A stretch of DNA of 64,000 bases from JAFDVL01 sp031409955 (GTDB lineage: Bacteria > Acidobacteriota > Blastocatellia > RBC074). The notes under the pieces were generated by a model. That model was not told the origin of the DNA. It saw nothing but the letters and a program-made list of their open reading frames with translations, and ran no database searches. Position numbers and translations under genes: made by a program. The DNA lies in NCBI GenBank assembly GCA_031409955.1, contig JANNYF010000338.1, forward strand, positions 1 through 64,000, in the 5' to 3' direction. Every line of letters begins with the position of its first letter. Position 1 is the stretch's first letter. This document shows, piece after piece, positions 17,551-25,639 of this stretch.

Positions 17551-19455
17551 TCACAGAATCTCGATCAGCAGCTTCAGCAATCTATCGGCGGTGTAGGGTT
17601 TGGCGAGGAAATGGCGGATGCCAAGATCTGCTGCTTCGACCGTCTTGTCGTTGTCAGTGAGACCGCTGCTGGCAATGATCTTGACGTTTGGGTTGAATTT
17701 TTGTAGGGCGCGAATCGTGGCAGGGCCGTCCAGATAAGGCATCATCATATCGGTCAGTACCACCTTGATTTCACTGCCTTGTTGCGCATAGAGCGCCAGC
17801 GCTTCGGTGCCGTCCGAGGCCGTCAACACGCGATAATTAAAGGCTTCGAGCGTTGCTTTCGTCACTTCCCGAATCGCCAGTTCATCATCCACCACCAGAA
17901 TCAATTCGCCATGCCCGGCAGGTAATTCAGGGTTGACGATCTGCGCCTGCTCAATTTGCCCGCCCTCCAAAGCGGGCAGATGAACGCGGAATTCCGTGCC
18001 TTTGCCGACTTCGCTGTAAACATTGACGAAGCCGCCGTGTCCGCGCACGATGCCTTGCGCGGTGGACAATCCCAATCCCGTGCCTTTGCCCGTTTCCTTG
18101 GTCGTAAAAAATGGATCGAAAATCCGGGTCAGATGTTCTGGCGCAATGCCCACGCCATTGTCGCGGATCGTCAGCAACACGTAACGCCCGGCCTTTGCTT
18201 CCGGGATCATCTGGGCGTAGGTCTCATCAAGAACTTTGTTTTCAGCCTTGATGTGCAACTTGCCGCCGTGGGGCAACGCATCGCGTGCGTTGATGCAAAG
18301 GTTCATCAGCACTTGATGCAATTGCGTGGCATCGCCTGTAATTAGCCACAAATCTTCGGCGATATAAAAACTGATCTCGATAGATTTGGGCAGCGTTTCT
18401 TTCAGGATTTTGACGACTTCTTTGATGAGATGGCGCGGTTGCAAGGCCAGCCGCTCGCCTTCGACGCCTCTGGCAAAGGCGAGAATCTGCTTGACCATAT
18501 CCGCGCCGCGTTCTGCGTTGAGGCGCAGCAGATGCAGCATCTTCTGGCTCTGTTCATCCATAAATTTCAGTTGCAGCATTTGTACTGCCATCAGCATCGG
18601 CGCGAGCAAATTGTTAAGGTCGTGCGCGATGCCACCGGCCAGCGTGCCGATGCTTTCCATTCGTTGGGCGCGCAGGAATTGCGCTTCGAGCCGCCGTTTT
18701 TCGGTGATGTCGCGCAGGATGACAGTGTAAAACTTTTGCCCATTGGCTTCGACTTGCGAGATGGAGGCTTCAATCGGGAACTCTTCGCCGTTGGCGCGGA
18801 TGCCGCTGATGGCGCCCAATTTTCCCATCGAACGTTTGGTGACCTGCGTCGCGCCGAATTCTTCAACGTGATGCCGATGCGCGTGGCGAAAGCGTTCCGG
18901 GATCAACCGCTCCAATAATTCGCCCCGCACTGCCGCCGCCGCGTAGCCGAAGATTTTTTCCGCCGCCCGATTGAACAGCACGATCCGCTGCTCTGCATCC
19001 ACCGTGATGATGCCGTCCATCGCAGAACCGATGATGCTGGACAAGCGGTGTTCGCTTTGCTGCAAGGCCTGTTCAGAGCGCAGAAATTTTGTCACGTCGT
19101 TGACGATGACCAGGCGTGCGTGATGGTCTTCAAAGGGAATGTCCTTGACGGTCAACTCTACTTCGATCACCTCGCCGTTTTTCTTGCGATGCCGCCACAC
19201 GCCCGCGTTCTCCATGTTTGGTCTGGACTGCGTCAGATATTCCAGGAACTTGCCGATGTCTTCTGCCGGGCGAATGTCCGTGATGCTGAGCGCCAGGAAC
19301 TCGGGGCGGTTGTAACCGTAGTGCGCGACGGCTGCTTCGTTCACCGCCAGCACCGTCAGCGAATCCAGCGCGTAAATCAACATCGGCATCGGATGCTCTT
19401 CAAACAGCAACCGATAATCCGGCTCAGCGAGATGGGGTGAATTAGACGTGGTCAT
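17551..19455 (-). CDS. hybrid PAS histidine kinase with C-terminal receiver
   Basis: A 634-residue soluble sensor kinase: two PAS domains (about 15-125 and 140-255; the second ends in FYTVILRDITEKRRLEAQF), a HisKA domain with His278 in GGIAHDLNNLLAP, a HATPase_c domain with NARDALPHGG and GKGTGLGLSTAQGI, and a receiver whose phospho-Asp is 569 (LTDMMMPYLDG). No membrane segment is seen. The ATG at 19455 starts directly before the first PAS; the frame runs on upstream to 19620 through sequence without domain features. The kinase may phosphorylate the convergent double-receiver protein; that is inference from position. Confidence 0.88.
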   Translation of the reverse strand: MTTSNSPHLAEPDYRLLFEEHPMPMLIYALDSLTVLAVNEAAVAHYGYNRPEFLALSITDIRPAEDIGKFLEYLTQSRPNMENAGVWRHRKKNGEVIEVELTVKDIPFEDHHARLVIVNDVTKFLRSEQALQQSEHRLSSIIGSAMDGIITVDAEQRIVLFNRAAEKIFGYAAAAVRGELLERLIPERFRHAHRHHVEEFGATQVTKRSMGKLGAISGIRANGEEFPIEASISQVEANGQKFYTVILRDITEKRRLEAQFLRAQRMESIGTLAGGIAHDLNNLLAPMLMAVQMLQLKFMDEQSQKMLHLLRLNAERGADMVKQILAFARGVEGERLALQPRHLIKEVVKILKETLPKSIEISFYIAEDLWLITGDATQLHQVLMNLCINARDALPHGGKLHIKAENKVLDETYAQMIPEAKAGRYVLLTIRDNGVGIAPEHLTRIFDPFFTTKETGKGTGLGLSTAQGIVRGHGGFVNVYSEVGKGTEFRVHLPALEGGQIEQAQIVNPELPAGHGELILVVDDELAIREVTKATLEAFNYRVLTASDGTEALALYAQQGSEIKVVLTDMMMPYLDGPATIRALQKFNPNVKIIASSGLTDNDKTVEAADLGIRHFLAKPYTADRLLKLLIEIL

Positions 19456-19858
19456 CAGGTCTTCTTGCCAAACAGTTGTTGGGAACGAGGCGACATTGTA
19501 GCAGGGGACGCCGCATTGTACGAAGCGGATGGGGTTTCGGGTTTCGGGTCTTGAGTGAATACGTTGCGTAATGAAAATGTAGCCATCCAATAATGGCAGA
19601 AGAAGCCGGTTATACGGCATCGGGGCTGTTGGCTAAAGGTTAAGACTTTGATGGATTATTCGTCGCACGCTTCACCATTTGCGTTCTCAGTTCGACGTTT
19701 TGGTGTACAATCCCGGTTCCCGAAAACATTACGGCGGCTTGCAACGCTTGCTAAATAAAGCGGTTCCTTGTGCGGTCTGTGCGGCATAGCGGTTGCGACG
19801 CGCGACAGTAGTTATTTGGCAAAATTGACAATGCTCCCTTCAGAACCGGAGAACGATT
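19456..19858. promoter_or_regulatory. divergent intergenic region with weak promoter candidate
   Basis: 403 bases between the leftward kinase gene and the rightward FecR/DUF6600 gene. For the plus strand, TACAAT (19706-19711) with TTCTCA sixteen bases upstream is a weak -10/-35 candidate. CGGAGAA directly before the ATG at 19859 is the ribosome site. Nothing else is evident. Confidence 0.3.
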
Positions 19859-22057
19859 ATGATTCCCTCGACACCCCGCAGATTTGTTGTGACCATCTCT
19901 TTGCTCCTTTCGCTCTTCGCTCTTGCCCTGGCCGACACGCCGATCATTCGAATGGCCCGCCTCAGCTTGATCGAAGGCGAGGTTAGCTATCGCCGCGCCA
20001 ATCAAGACGACAAAGCCTGGTATGACGCTTCGACGAACACGCCGTTGGGCGAAAACGATCAGGTCTTTACCGGCCCACAAGGCCGCGCTGAAATTCAACT
20101 CACCGGGCGCAACATCGTGCGCCTTGATTTCGACACCAGTTTCAAGATTTCGCAATTCACCACTGCGATCACCCAAATTGGCCTGCCGCTGGGCAATGCG
20201 ACATTTCGCATTGACAGCCTTGACCGCCGTCAATTCGACATCGTAGACGCGAAGGATTCCAGCCGGGAGGAGCCGCTCTACTTTGAAGTCAACACGCCAA
20301 CCGTTTCTGTAACGTTGCTCAAAACGGGCGATTACCGCATCAACGTGCAGGAAAATGGTGCGACCGAAATCCTTGTTCGCAGCGGCGAGGCGGAAGTGTA
20401 CAGCCAGGAACTCGGCACGATTGTGGTCAAGAAAGGTCGCCGCATCGTGATCGAAGGCGATGGGTTGGGCTATCACCAAACCGCCAAGCTACAAGACAAA
20501 GACACGTTTGATCGCTGGAATGATCGGCGTGATGACGAGTTATCGTATCAATCCGATTCGCTCAGCGCGCAGTATGTGCCGCAGGGCATTCCGGGCGTGT
20601 ATGACTTGGATCGGCACGGCGATTGGTGGCAGACGTCGGATTATGGCTACGTCTGGTCGCCGCGCACAGTGGCTGCGGGCTGGTCGCCATATCGTGTCGG
20701 CGCGTGGCGCTGGTATTCGGATTGGGGCTGGACGTGGGTGTCAACGGAGCCTTGGGGCTGGGCACCCTATCACTACGGTCGTTGGTCATACGTTCGCAAT
20801 CGTTGGTGCTGGATTCCACGCGGCGGATTGTCGGTTGGATTCTCGTGGTCACCGGCATTGGTGACGTGGTTTGGATGGGGCAATGGCGGGTACAATCGCG
20901 GCTATAACAATGGGTATCGTGATGGGCGTTATGATTCGCTGGGTTGGATTCCGCTTGGCCCGGGCGAGCATTATTATAATCAACACGGGCGGCGCGGAAA
21001 CACGACCATTGTCAACAATACGAATATTTACGGCAACGGCAATACGGTCATCAATCAACGGATTGACAACTATCGCAACCACAACGCGCCGGGCGGCATC
21101 ACGCGAATGGATGGGCGGCGCTTTGAGACGCATCGCGTCGCTGTCAATAACGTTGACACGACGCCGATTCAGCCACCGATCATTCGCTCTGCCGTGACGG
21201 CGCGGGGCGACAGTATGCGTCCGGTTGCGGGCCCAAACACGCAACCACCTGTCAACCCGGCGGCTGATCCAACGAACAGACCCGTGACGCAGCGTGAGGT
21301 CATTTCGCGGAGCTTCAATCGTGGCGGCGAAGGGGTTCGGTCAAGTGTCGAGCGTAGAAGCGATGTCATCAATGGCGTGCCGACTTTGCGGAGTGGTGAC
21401 GTGGATCGAACGGCACGACCTGGCCGCCGGGATGACAACCAGAATACGAATCGCGTTGGCGTGACGCCTGATGCTTCAAGAGTGACGAACCGGGCGGGCA
21501 ACACCGACACGACGGATCGCACCAACGCCGACCGCGCCAATCCAGATCGCAATTCCAACAGCGAATATCGCCGCCCTGATCGTAGCAGTGACCGCAGCAG
21601 TGATCGGCCTGTGATTGAGCGTCCCACCACGCCTGCGCCGCGTAACACCGAGCAACCAAGTGGGGATCGAACGGAACGCCCAAACCGTCCCTACACATTT
21701 GGGGGCGACAACAATCGGCGCGAAGAAAATCGCCGTGCTACCAACCCGCCGGAAGCTGCACCGCGTCGTACGGAAACCGAGCGCCGCGAAGCCCCGACAC
21801 GTCGTGTTGAAGAGACGCCGCGCTACGAAGCTCCGCGTCAGGAACCACCGCGTGAATCTCGCCGCGAAGAACGTCCCGAACCAGCGCGCGAAACTCGCTC
21901 GGAGCGCTATGAACGCCCGTCTGCGCCTCCTCCGCGTCAGGAAGCGCCACGTCAGGAAGCCGCACCGCGTCAGTCCGAACGCCCCAGCTCGCCTCCGCCC
22001 AGTAACGGTGGCGGTGGAGATCGTGGCGAACGACCCACGCGCAGACCACCATCGTAG
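19859..22057 (+). CDS. secreted FecR-domain / DUF6600 protein with Arg/Pro-rich tail
   Basis: A 732-residue exported protein. A signal peptide ends near Ala25 (LFALALADTP). A FecR-like beta domain covers about 35-180 (LIEGEVSYRR, VFTGPQGRAEIQL, VRLDFDTSFKI, GDYRINVQENG). A DUF6600 domain rich in Trp and Tyr follows at about 245-340 (YGYVWSPRTVAAGWSPYR, WGWTWVSTEPWGWAPYHYGRW). After about 430 it is low complexity: Arg/Thr/Asp-rich, then Pro/Arg/Glu-rich to the end. FecR here is not linked to a sigma factor, so signalling through FecI is unlikely. The tail could bind a polyanion or the cell wall; function unknown. Confidence 0.8.
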   Translation: MIPSTPRRFVVTISLLLSLFALALADTPIIRMARLSLIEGEVSYRRANQDDKAWYDASTNTPLGENDQVFTGPQGRAEIQLTGRNIVRLDFDTSFKISQFTTAITQIGLPLGNATFRIDSLDRRQFDIVDAKDSSREEPLYFEVNTPTVSVTLLKTGDYRINVQENGATEILVRSGEAEVYSQELGTIVVKKGRRIVIEGDGLGYHQTAKLQDKDTFDRWNDRRDDELSYQSDSLSAQYVPQGIPGVYDLDRHGDWWQTSDYGYVWSPRTVAAGWSPYRVGAWRWYSDWGWTWVSTEPWGWAPYHYGRWSYVRNRWCWIPRGGLSVGFSWSPALVTWFGWGNGGYNRGYNNGYRDGRYDSLGWIPLGPGEHYYNQHGRRGNTTIVNNTNIYGNGNTVINQRIDNYRNHNAPGGITRMDGRRFETHRVAVNNVDTTPIQPPIIRSAVTARGDSMRPVAGPNTQPPVNPAADPTNRPVTQREVISRSFNRGGEGVRSSVERRSDVINGVPTLRSGDVDRTARPGRRDDNQNTNRVGVTPDASRVTNRAGNTDTTDRTNADRANPDRNSNSEYRRPDRSSDRSSDRPVIERPTTPAPRNTEQPSGDRTERPNRPYTFGGDNNRREENRRATNPPEAAPRRTETERREAPTRRVEETPRYEAPRQEPPRESRREERPEPARETRSERYERPSAPPPRQEAPRQEAAPRQSERPSSPPPSNGGGGDRGERPTRRPPS

Positions 22058-22070
22058 GATTGAATTTCTC

Positions 22071-22126
22071 ACGTAGTAGCGAATTCATTCGCGGGCTTGG
22101 CGGAGCAAATGAATTTGCTACTACGT
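22071..22126. repeat. dispersed palindromic repeat, family I, copy 2
   Basis: Bounded by ACGTAGTAGC and its exact complement GCTACTACGT. The arms extend 22 bases with two mismatches around a 12-base centre. Homologous to 3981-4037. It lies 14 bases after the FecR/DUF6600 stop. Confidence 0.85.
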
Positions 22127-22271
22127 GTTTTGCGATCCAACAGAATCCGTCACCTCCAAGTGACAGACATCGTCAATTTCTGGTTGACATAACCAAATCA
22201 TAAAACCTCTTCCATCGCGCAAACCCCTATCAATATTGGCTCAAATCAATCGGCATCGCTTAATCATCGCT

Positions 22272-22288
22272 TTGGCACAGCGTTCGCA
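22272..22288 (+). promoter_or_regulatory. sigma54 (-24/-12) promoter
   Basis: TTGGCACAGCGTTCGCA matches the RpoN consensus TTGGCACN(5)TTGCA with correct GG-to-GC spacing of ten bases (GG 22274-22275, GC 22286-22287) and one core mismatch (TCGC for TTGC). The start would be near 22299. It points toward the glycosyltransferase at 22509. A sigma54 activator (PilR) is encoded in the same window. Confidence 0.6.
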
Positions 22289-22302
22289 ACATTGATTAAC
22301 GA

Positions 22303-22387
22303 GAAAAGACGCTCGGTTGATTGTCGTCGTAGTGGTTAGTTTGGGTTGTTCGGCGGCGACAGTTTCGGGGCCACCGCGCGTCTTTTC
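22303..22387 (+). ncRNA. putative structured 5' leader RNA
   Basis: A perfect 10-bp outer stem joins GAAAAGACGC (22303-22312) and GCGTCTTTTC (22378-22387). Inside, TGTCGTCG (22322-22329) pairs with CGGCGACA (22354-22361), with one G-U. The 24-base hairpin loop contains GTGG (22332-22335), which can pair with CCAC (22371-22374) outside the hairpin as a pseudoknot. The fold starts about four bases after the start predicted from the sigma54 promoter and ends about 120 bases before the glycosyltransferase start. I recognise no riboswitch family. It could be a leader element or the start of a small RNA. Confidence 0.4.
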
Positions 22388-22508
22388 CGTTCCTCACTCA
22401 TCTAATAAAATAATAAAAAAAGATTGTCCTCACCCTATTTCAGCCAGTTCGCCGCCAGTGTTATAGTTTCGTTTTATTCCTCAATTCAGGAGAAACGCAA
22501 ACGCACTG

Positions 22509-23660
22509 GTGGATACTTTTTTTTTCTATCTCGCCCTCCTTACGCTCTTCTTTTTTGTCAGCTTTGGCATTGAGTTGGTCCTTGGCAATCGCACGATCAA
22601 GTTTCTGAAAGACGTGGCGCGGTTGGTTTCGATCAATCCGCCGCGCGTGTCCGTCATCATCGCCGCCCGCAATGAAGAGCGCGAAATCGAAGCCGCCCTG
22701 CATTCCCTCCTGACCCAAAACTACGAAAACCTTGAAGTCCTAGTCGTCAATGATCGTTCGACCGATGCCACGGGAAAGATTTTGGCGCAAATGGTGGAAC
22801 AGCATTCTGAACTGCGCGTCGTCACGATCACGGAATTGCCGGCTCACTGGCTGGGCAAAAATCACGCGCTTTACACGGGCGCTCGACAAGCCACCGGACA
22901 GCTTTTGTTGTTCACCGATGCGGATGTGATGATGGATTTTGACGCGGTGAGTAAGGCCGTGCAGTACCTGTTGGAGCAGCGCCTTGATCACCTGACTTGT
23001 GTCCCCGCGCAAACGTCTCCCAGCCTGCTATTGCGTATTTTCATTGCTGCGTTTGGGTTTTTCTTTGCCTTGAATACGCGGCCCTGGCGGGTGAAGCGAC
23101 CGAATCGCTGGCACATTGGCATCGGCGCGTTTCAATTGATCCGCGCGGAGTTTTACCATCAGATCGGCGGTCATGTTCCCATCGCATTGCGCCCGGACGA
23201 CGATCTGAAACTGGGCAAACTCATCAAGCAAAACGGCGGGCGACAGGAAATGGTGTGGGGCAAAGGCGTGGTGAGTGTCGCGTGGTATCACTCGGTCAAA
23301 GAACTGATTGATGGCTTGATGAAGAACGCGTTCGCAGGCGTCGGATACAGTTTCTTGCTGGTGATTTTCGCCACCATCGCCCTGTTTGTTTTCATGGTGT
23401 TCCCCTTCCTCGCAGTCTTTTTGACGACGGGGAAAACGCTGCTGCTCAACGTCGCGGCCCTTGTCGCCCTCGTTTTGATTTGCTGGGACAATGCGCGGTT
23501 TCTCGGCTTGCGTCGTTGGTATGTGATCGGCTTTCCGTTCGCCACGCTGCTGTTCATTTACATCCTCTGGAAATCAGCCTTGCGAGCCACGATTCGGGGC
23601 GGCATTGATTGGCGCGGAACGCATTATTCATTGAAGGAATTACGGCAGAATAAGATTTGA
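22509..23660 (+). CDS. membrane glycosyltransferase family 2
   Basis: A 383-residue enzyme with one N-terminal helix (LALLTLFFFVSFGIELVLG), a GT-A domain, and about three C-terminal membrane segments. Catalytic features are VSVIIAARNEE, the nucleotide-binding VVNDRSTDAT, the DxD motif FTDADVMM and RPDDDLKLGKLI. The layout resembles HpnI/CrtQ-like and ceramide-glucosyltransferase-like enzymes that glycosylate lipids at the membrane. The start is GTG, with AGGAG sixteen bases upstream, which is distant, so initiation is uncertain or controlled by the leader. It sits downstream of the sigma54-type promoter. The exact acceptor is unknown. Confidence 0.82.
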   Translation: MDTFFFYLALLTLFFFVSFGIELVLGNRTIKFLKDVARLVSINPPRVSVIIAARNEEREIEAALHSLLTQNYENLEVLVVNDRSTDATGKILAQMVEQHSELRVVTITELPAHWLGKNHALYTGARQATGQLLLFTDADVMMDFDAVSKAVQYLLEQRLDHLTCVPAQTSPSLLLRIFIAAFGFFFALNTRPWRVKRPNRWHIGIGAFQLIRAEFYHQIGGHVPIALRPDDDLKLGKLIKQNGGRQEMVWGKGVVSVAWYHSVKELIDGLMKNAFAGVGYSFLLVIFATIALFVFMVFPFLAVFLTTGKTLLLNVAALVALVLICWDNARFLGLRRWYVIGFPFATLLFIYILWKSALRATIRGGIDWRGTHYSLKELRQNKI

Positions 23661-23672
23661 AGAACAAAAGAG

Positions 23673-23785
23673 TTTAGCCGCGAATTGACGCGAATGAGGC
23701 GCGAATTGGTTTTGGGATGGAGCAGGCAATCTAAAGTCTAAAATCAGAATCGTTCGCGTAAAATTCGCGTCAATTCGCGGCTAAA
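23673..23785. repeat. long intergenic palindrome
   Basis: 33-base arms (23673-23705 and 23753-23785) pair almost perfectly, with a run of CGCGAA/TTCGCG units inside each arm. It follows the glycosyltransferase by 12 bases and precedes the D-aminoacylase. Probably terminates or punctuates transcription. Confidence 0.8.
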
Positions 23786-23820
23786 AAACTACCTAATCAA
23801 TTTTCAATCTCTAACCTCTA

Positions 23821-25458
23821 ATGTTCGACCTTCTCATCACCAACACTTCCATCCTCGACGGCACAGGCCAGCCCGCGTACCCCGCCGACCTCGCCATCAA
23901 CGGCAATCGCATCACGGCGTTGGGACAACTGCAAAATCTCAAAGCGCGAACAACCATCAATGCCGAAAACCTAACGCTCATTCCCGGCATCATTGATCCG
24001 CATTCGCACGCCGATTTGATTCTGCCGCTCGCACCGCACCGCCAAGCCGAATTGCTGCGTTGCAAACTGGCGCAAGGCATCACGACCACGATCATCGGCA
24101 ATTGTGGCTTGGGCTGTGCGCCGCTTGGCAATCCCGCCGCCGAAACCATTTTGCGTGCGGTCAATGCGTGGATGACGCCTGAAACTGTGCATTGGAACTG
24201 GCGCACGGTCGGCGAATATCTGGATCAATTGGAAAGCAACGGCTTGAGTTTGAATATCGCTACGCTTGCGCCGCACGGCCCGATTCGCATTTCGGCGATG
24301 GGCTTGGCGAAAGCCCAGCCGTCGCGCTCGCAATTGAAAACAATGCAGGCGATGACCGAGCAGGCGATGAGAGACGGCGCGTTGGGGCTTTCGACCGGAT
24401 TGATTTATCCGCCCGGCATGTATTCCGATTTCGCGGAATTGCAATCGCTCGCGGAAGTTGTGAAAGACTGCGACGGCATTTACACCAGCCACATTCGCGG
24501 CTCCAGCGAAACATTGATCCCAGCCGTGCGCGAACTGCTCAACATCGGGCGCACCACTGGTGTGCGCGTCCATCATTCGCACAACGAAGCGGTCGGGCGC
24601 GCGCATTGGGCGAAGATTGATCGCGTGTTGGCAATGGAGGAAGAGGCAGTAAAATCAGGCTTGCGCGTGAGCTTCGATATGTTTCCGTACACTGCCGCCG
24701 CGACGATGATGATTGCGATTTATCCGCCCTGGGCGCTGGAAGACGGCGTAGATGCGTTGCTCGCACGTCTGCAAAACCCGAAGACACGCGCCCGCATTCG
24801 ACGCGATATTGCCGAGCGCAAATCCAGTTGCTCGCCCAACGGCTGGCCGCATAATCTGGTGCGCGCGACTGGTTGGGAGGCGATTTTTATTGGCTACGTG
24901 GCGAGTCGGAAAAACAAACGCTTCGAAAATCGCAGTCTGCTTGAATTGGCGAAGCTCACGAATAAAGACCCGTTCGACGCGATTTCCGATTTGCTGATTG
25001 CCGAGCGCGGGCAAGTCTCAATGCTGATTTTTGCAGTCAGCGGCGAACAGAATTCACGCGAATTGCTCAGCAAATATGCCAAACATCCGCTCAGCACGTT
25101 TTGCACGGATGCCGAAGATTACGGGCGCGGCTTGCCGCATCCTGCTGCTTACGGAGCGTTCGCCAAAATCTTCGCGCGGTTCGTCCGTGAAGATAAAACG
25201 CTCACGCTGGCCGAAGCAGTGCGCAAGATGACTTCATATCCCGCCCAGATTTTCGGCCTCAAAGATCGCGGCGTCATTCGTCCCGGAGCTTTTGCCGATT
25301 TGGTCTTGCTGGCTCCAAGCCAAATCAAAGATCGCGCAACCTACTCGCATCCACGCCGCGCTGCGACAGGGATCAAATGCGTGATCGTCAATGGGAATAT
25401 TGCTTTTGCGGAAGGCGAATGGAACAATCAGCCCAGCGGCGTTGTTATCAAACGCTAA
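23821..25458 (+). CDS. N-acyl-D-amino-acid deacylase (D-aminoacylase family)
   Basis: A 545-residue amidohydrolase that would release D-amino acids from N-acyl or peptide forms. It opens with the small beta domain (MFDLLITNTSILDGTGQPA), then the metal-binding HSH in GIIDPHSHADL, the GITTTIIGNCGLGCAP loop, GLSTGLIYPPGMYS, and HSHNE further on, all typical of D-aminoacylase-like enzymes. The C-terminus has the HPAAYGAF and PGAFADLVLL blocks. No signal peptide: cytosolic. The OPT peptide transporter follows, so a role in using imported peptides or peptidoglycan fragments is plausible. Confidence 0.85.
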   Translation: MFDLLITNTSILDGTGQPAYPADLAINGNRITALGQLQNLKARTTINAENLTLIPGIIDPHSHADLILPLAPHRQAELLRCKLAQGITTTIIGNCGLGCAPLGNPAAETILRAVNAWMTPETVHWNWRTVGEYLDQLESNGLSLNIATLAPHGPIRISAMGLAKAQPSRSQLKTMQAMTEQAMRDGALGLSTGLIYPPGMYSDFAELQSLAEVVKDCDGIYTSHIRGSSETLIPAVRELLNIGRTTGVRVHHSHNEAVGRAHWAKIDRVLAMEEEAVKSGLRVSFDMFPYTAAATMMIAIYPPWALEDGVDALLARLQNPKTRARIRRDIAERKSSCSPNGWPHNLVRATGWEAIFIGYVASRKNKRFENRSLLELAKLTNKDPFDAISDLLIAERGQVSMLIFAVSGEQNSRELLSKYAKHPLSTFCTDAEDYGRGLPHPAAYGAFAKIFARFVREDKTLTLAEAVRKMTSYPAQIFGLKDRGVIRPGAFADLVLLAPSQIKDRATYSHPRRAATGIKCVIVNGNIAFAEGEWNNQPSGVVIKR

Positions 25459-25511
25459 CTCCATCAGCGTTTCGGTGCGCGACTCAGGACGAAAGTTAAT
25501 GCGCCTGATTC

Positions 25512-25601
25512 CTGATTCCCGATTCCTGATGCCTGATAACAAAAGGGAAATATTATAGGCATGTTTCCTTTTGTGGTCAGGCATCAGGAATCGGGAATCA
25601 G
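25512..25601. repeat. dispersed palindromic repeat, family III, copy 1
   Basis: 25-base perfect arms (25512-25536 and 25577-25601) made of near-repeats of CTGATTCC; the stem extends further through ACAAAAGG / CCTTTTGT. Shares TTTTGTGGTCAGG and the arm sequence with the palindrome at 29572-29666. Lies between the D-aminoacylase and OPT genes. Confidence 0.85.
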
Positions 25602-25639
25602 ATAAGACAGATTTCAGCGACGATTAAACTGGAGACTTT

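Noticed and set aside
19751..20479. 242-codon minus-strand frame opposite the FecR gene
   Set aside because: Shadow of a gene with clear domains; composition is His/Asn/Arg-rich as expected for an antisense frame.
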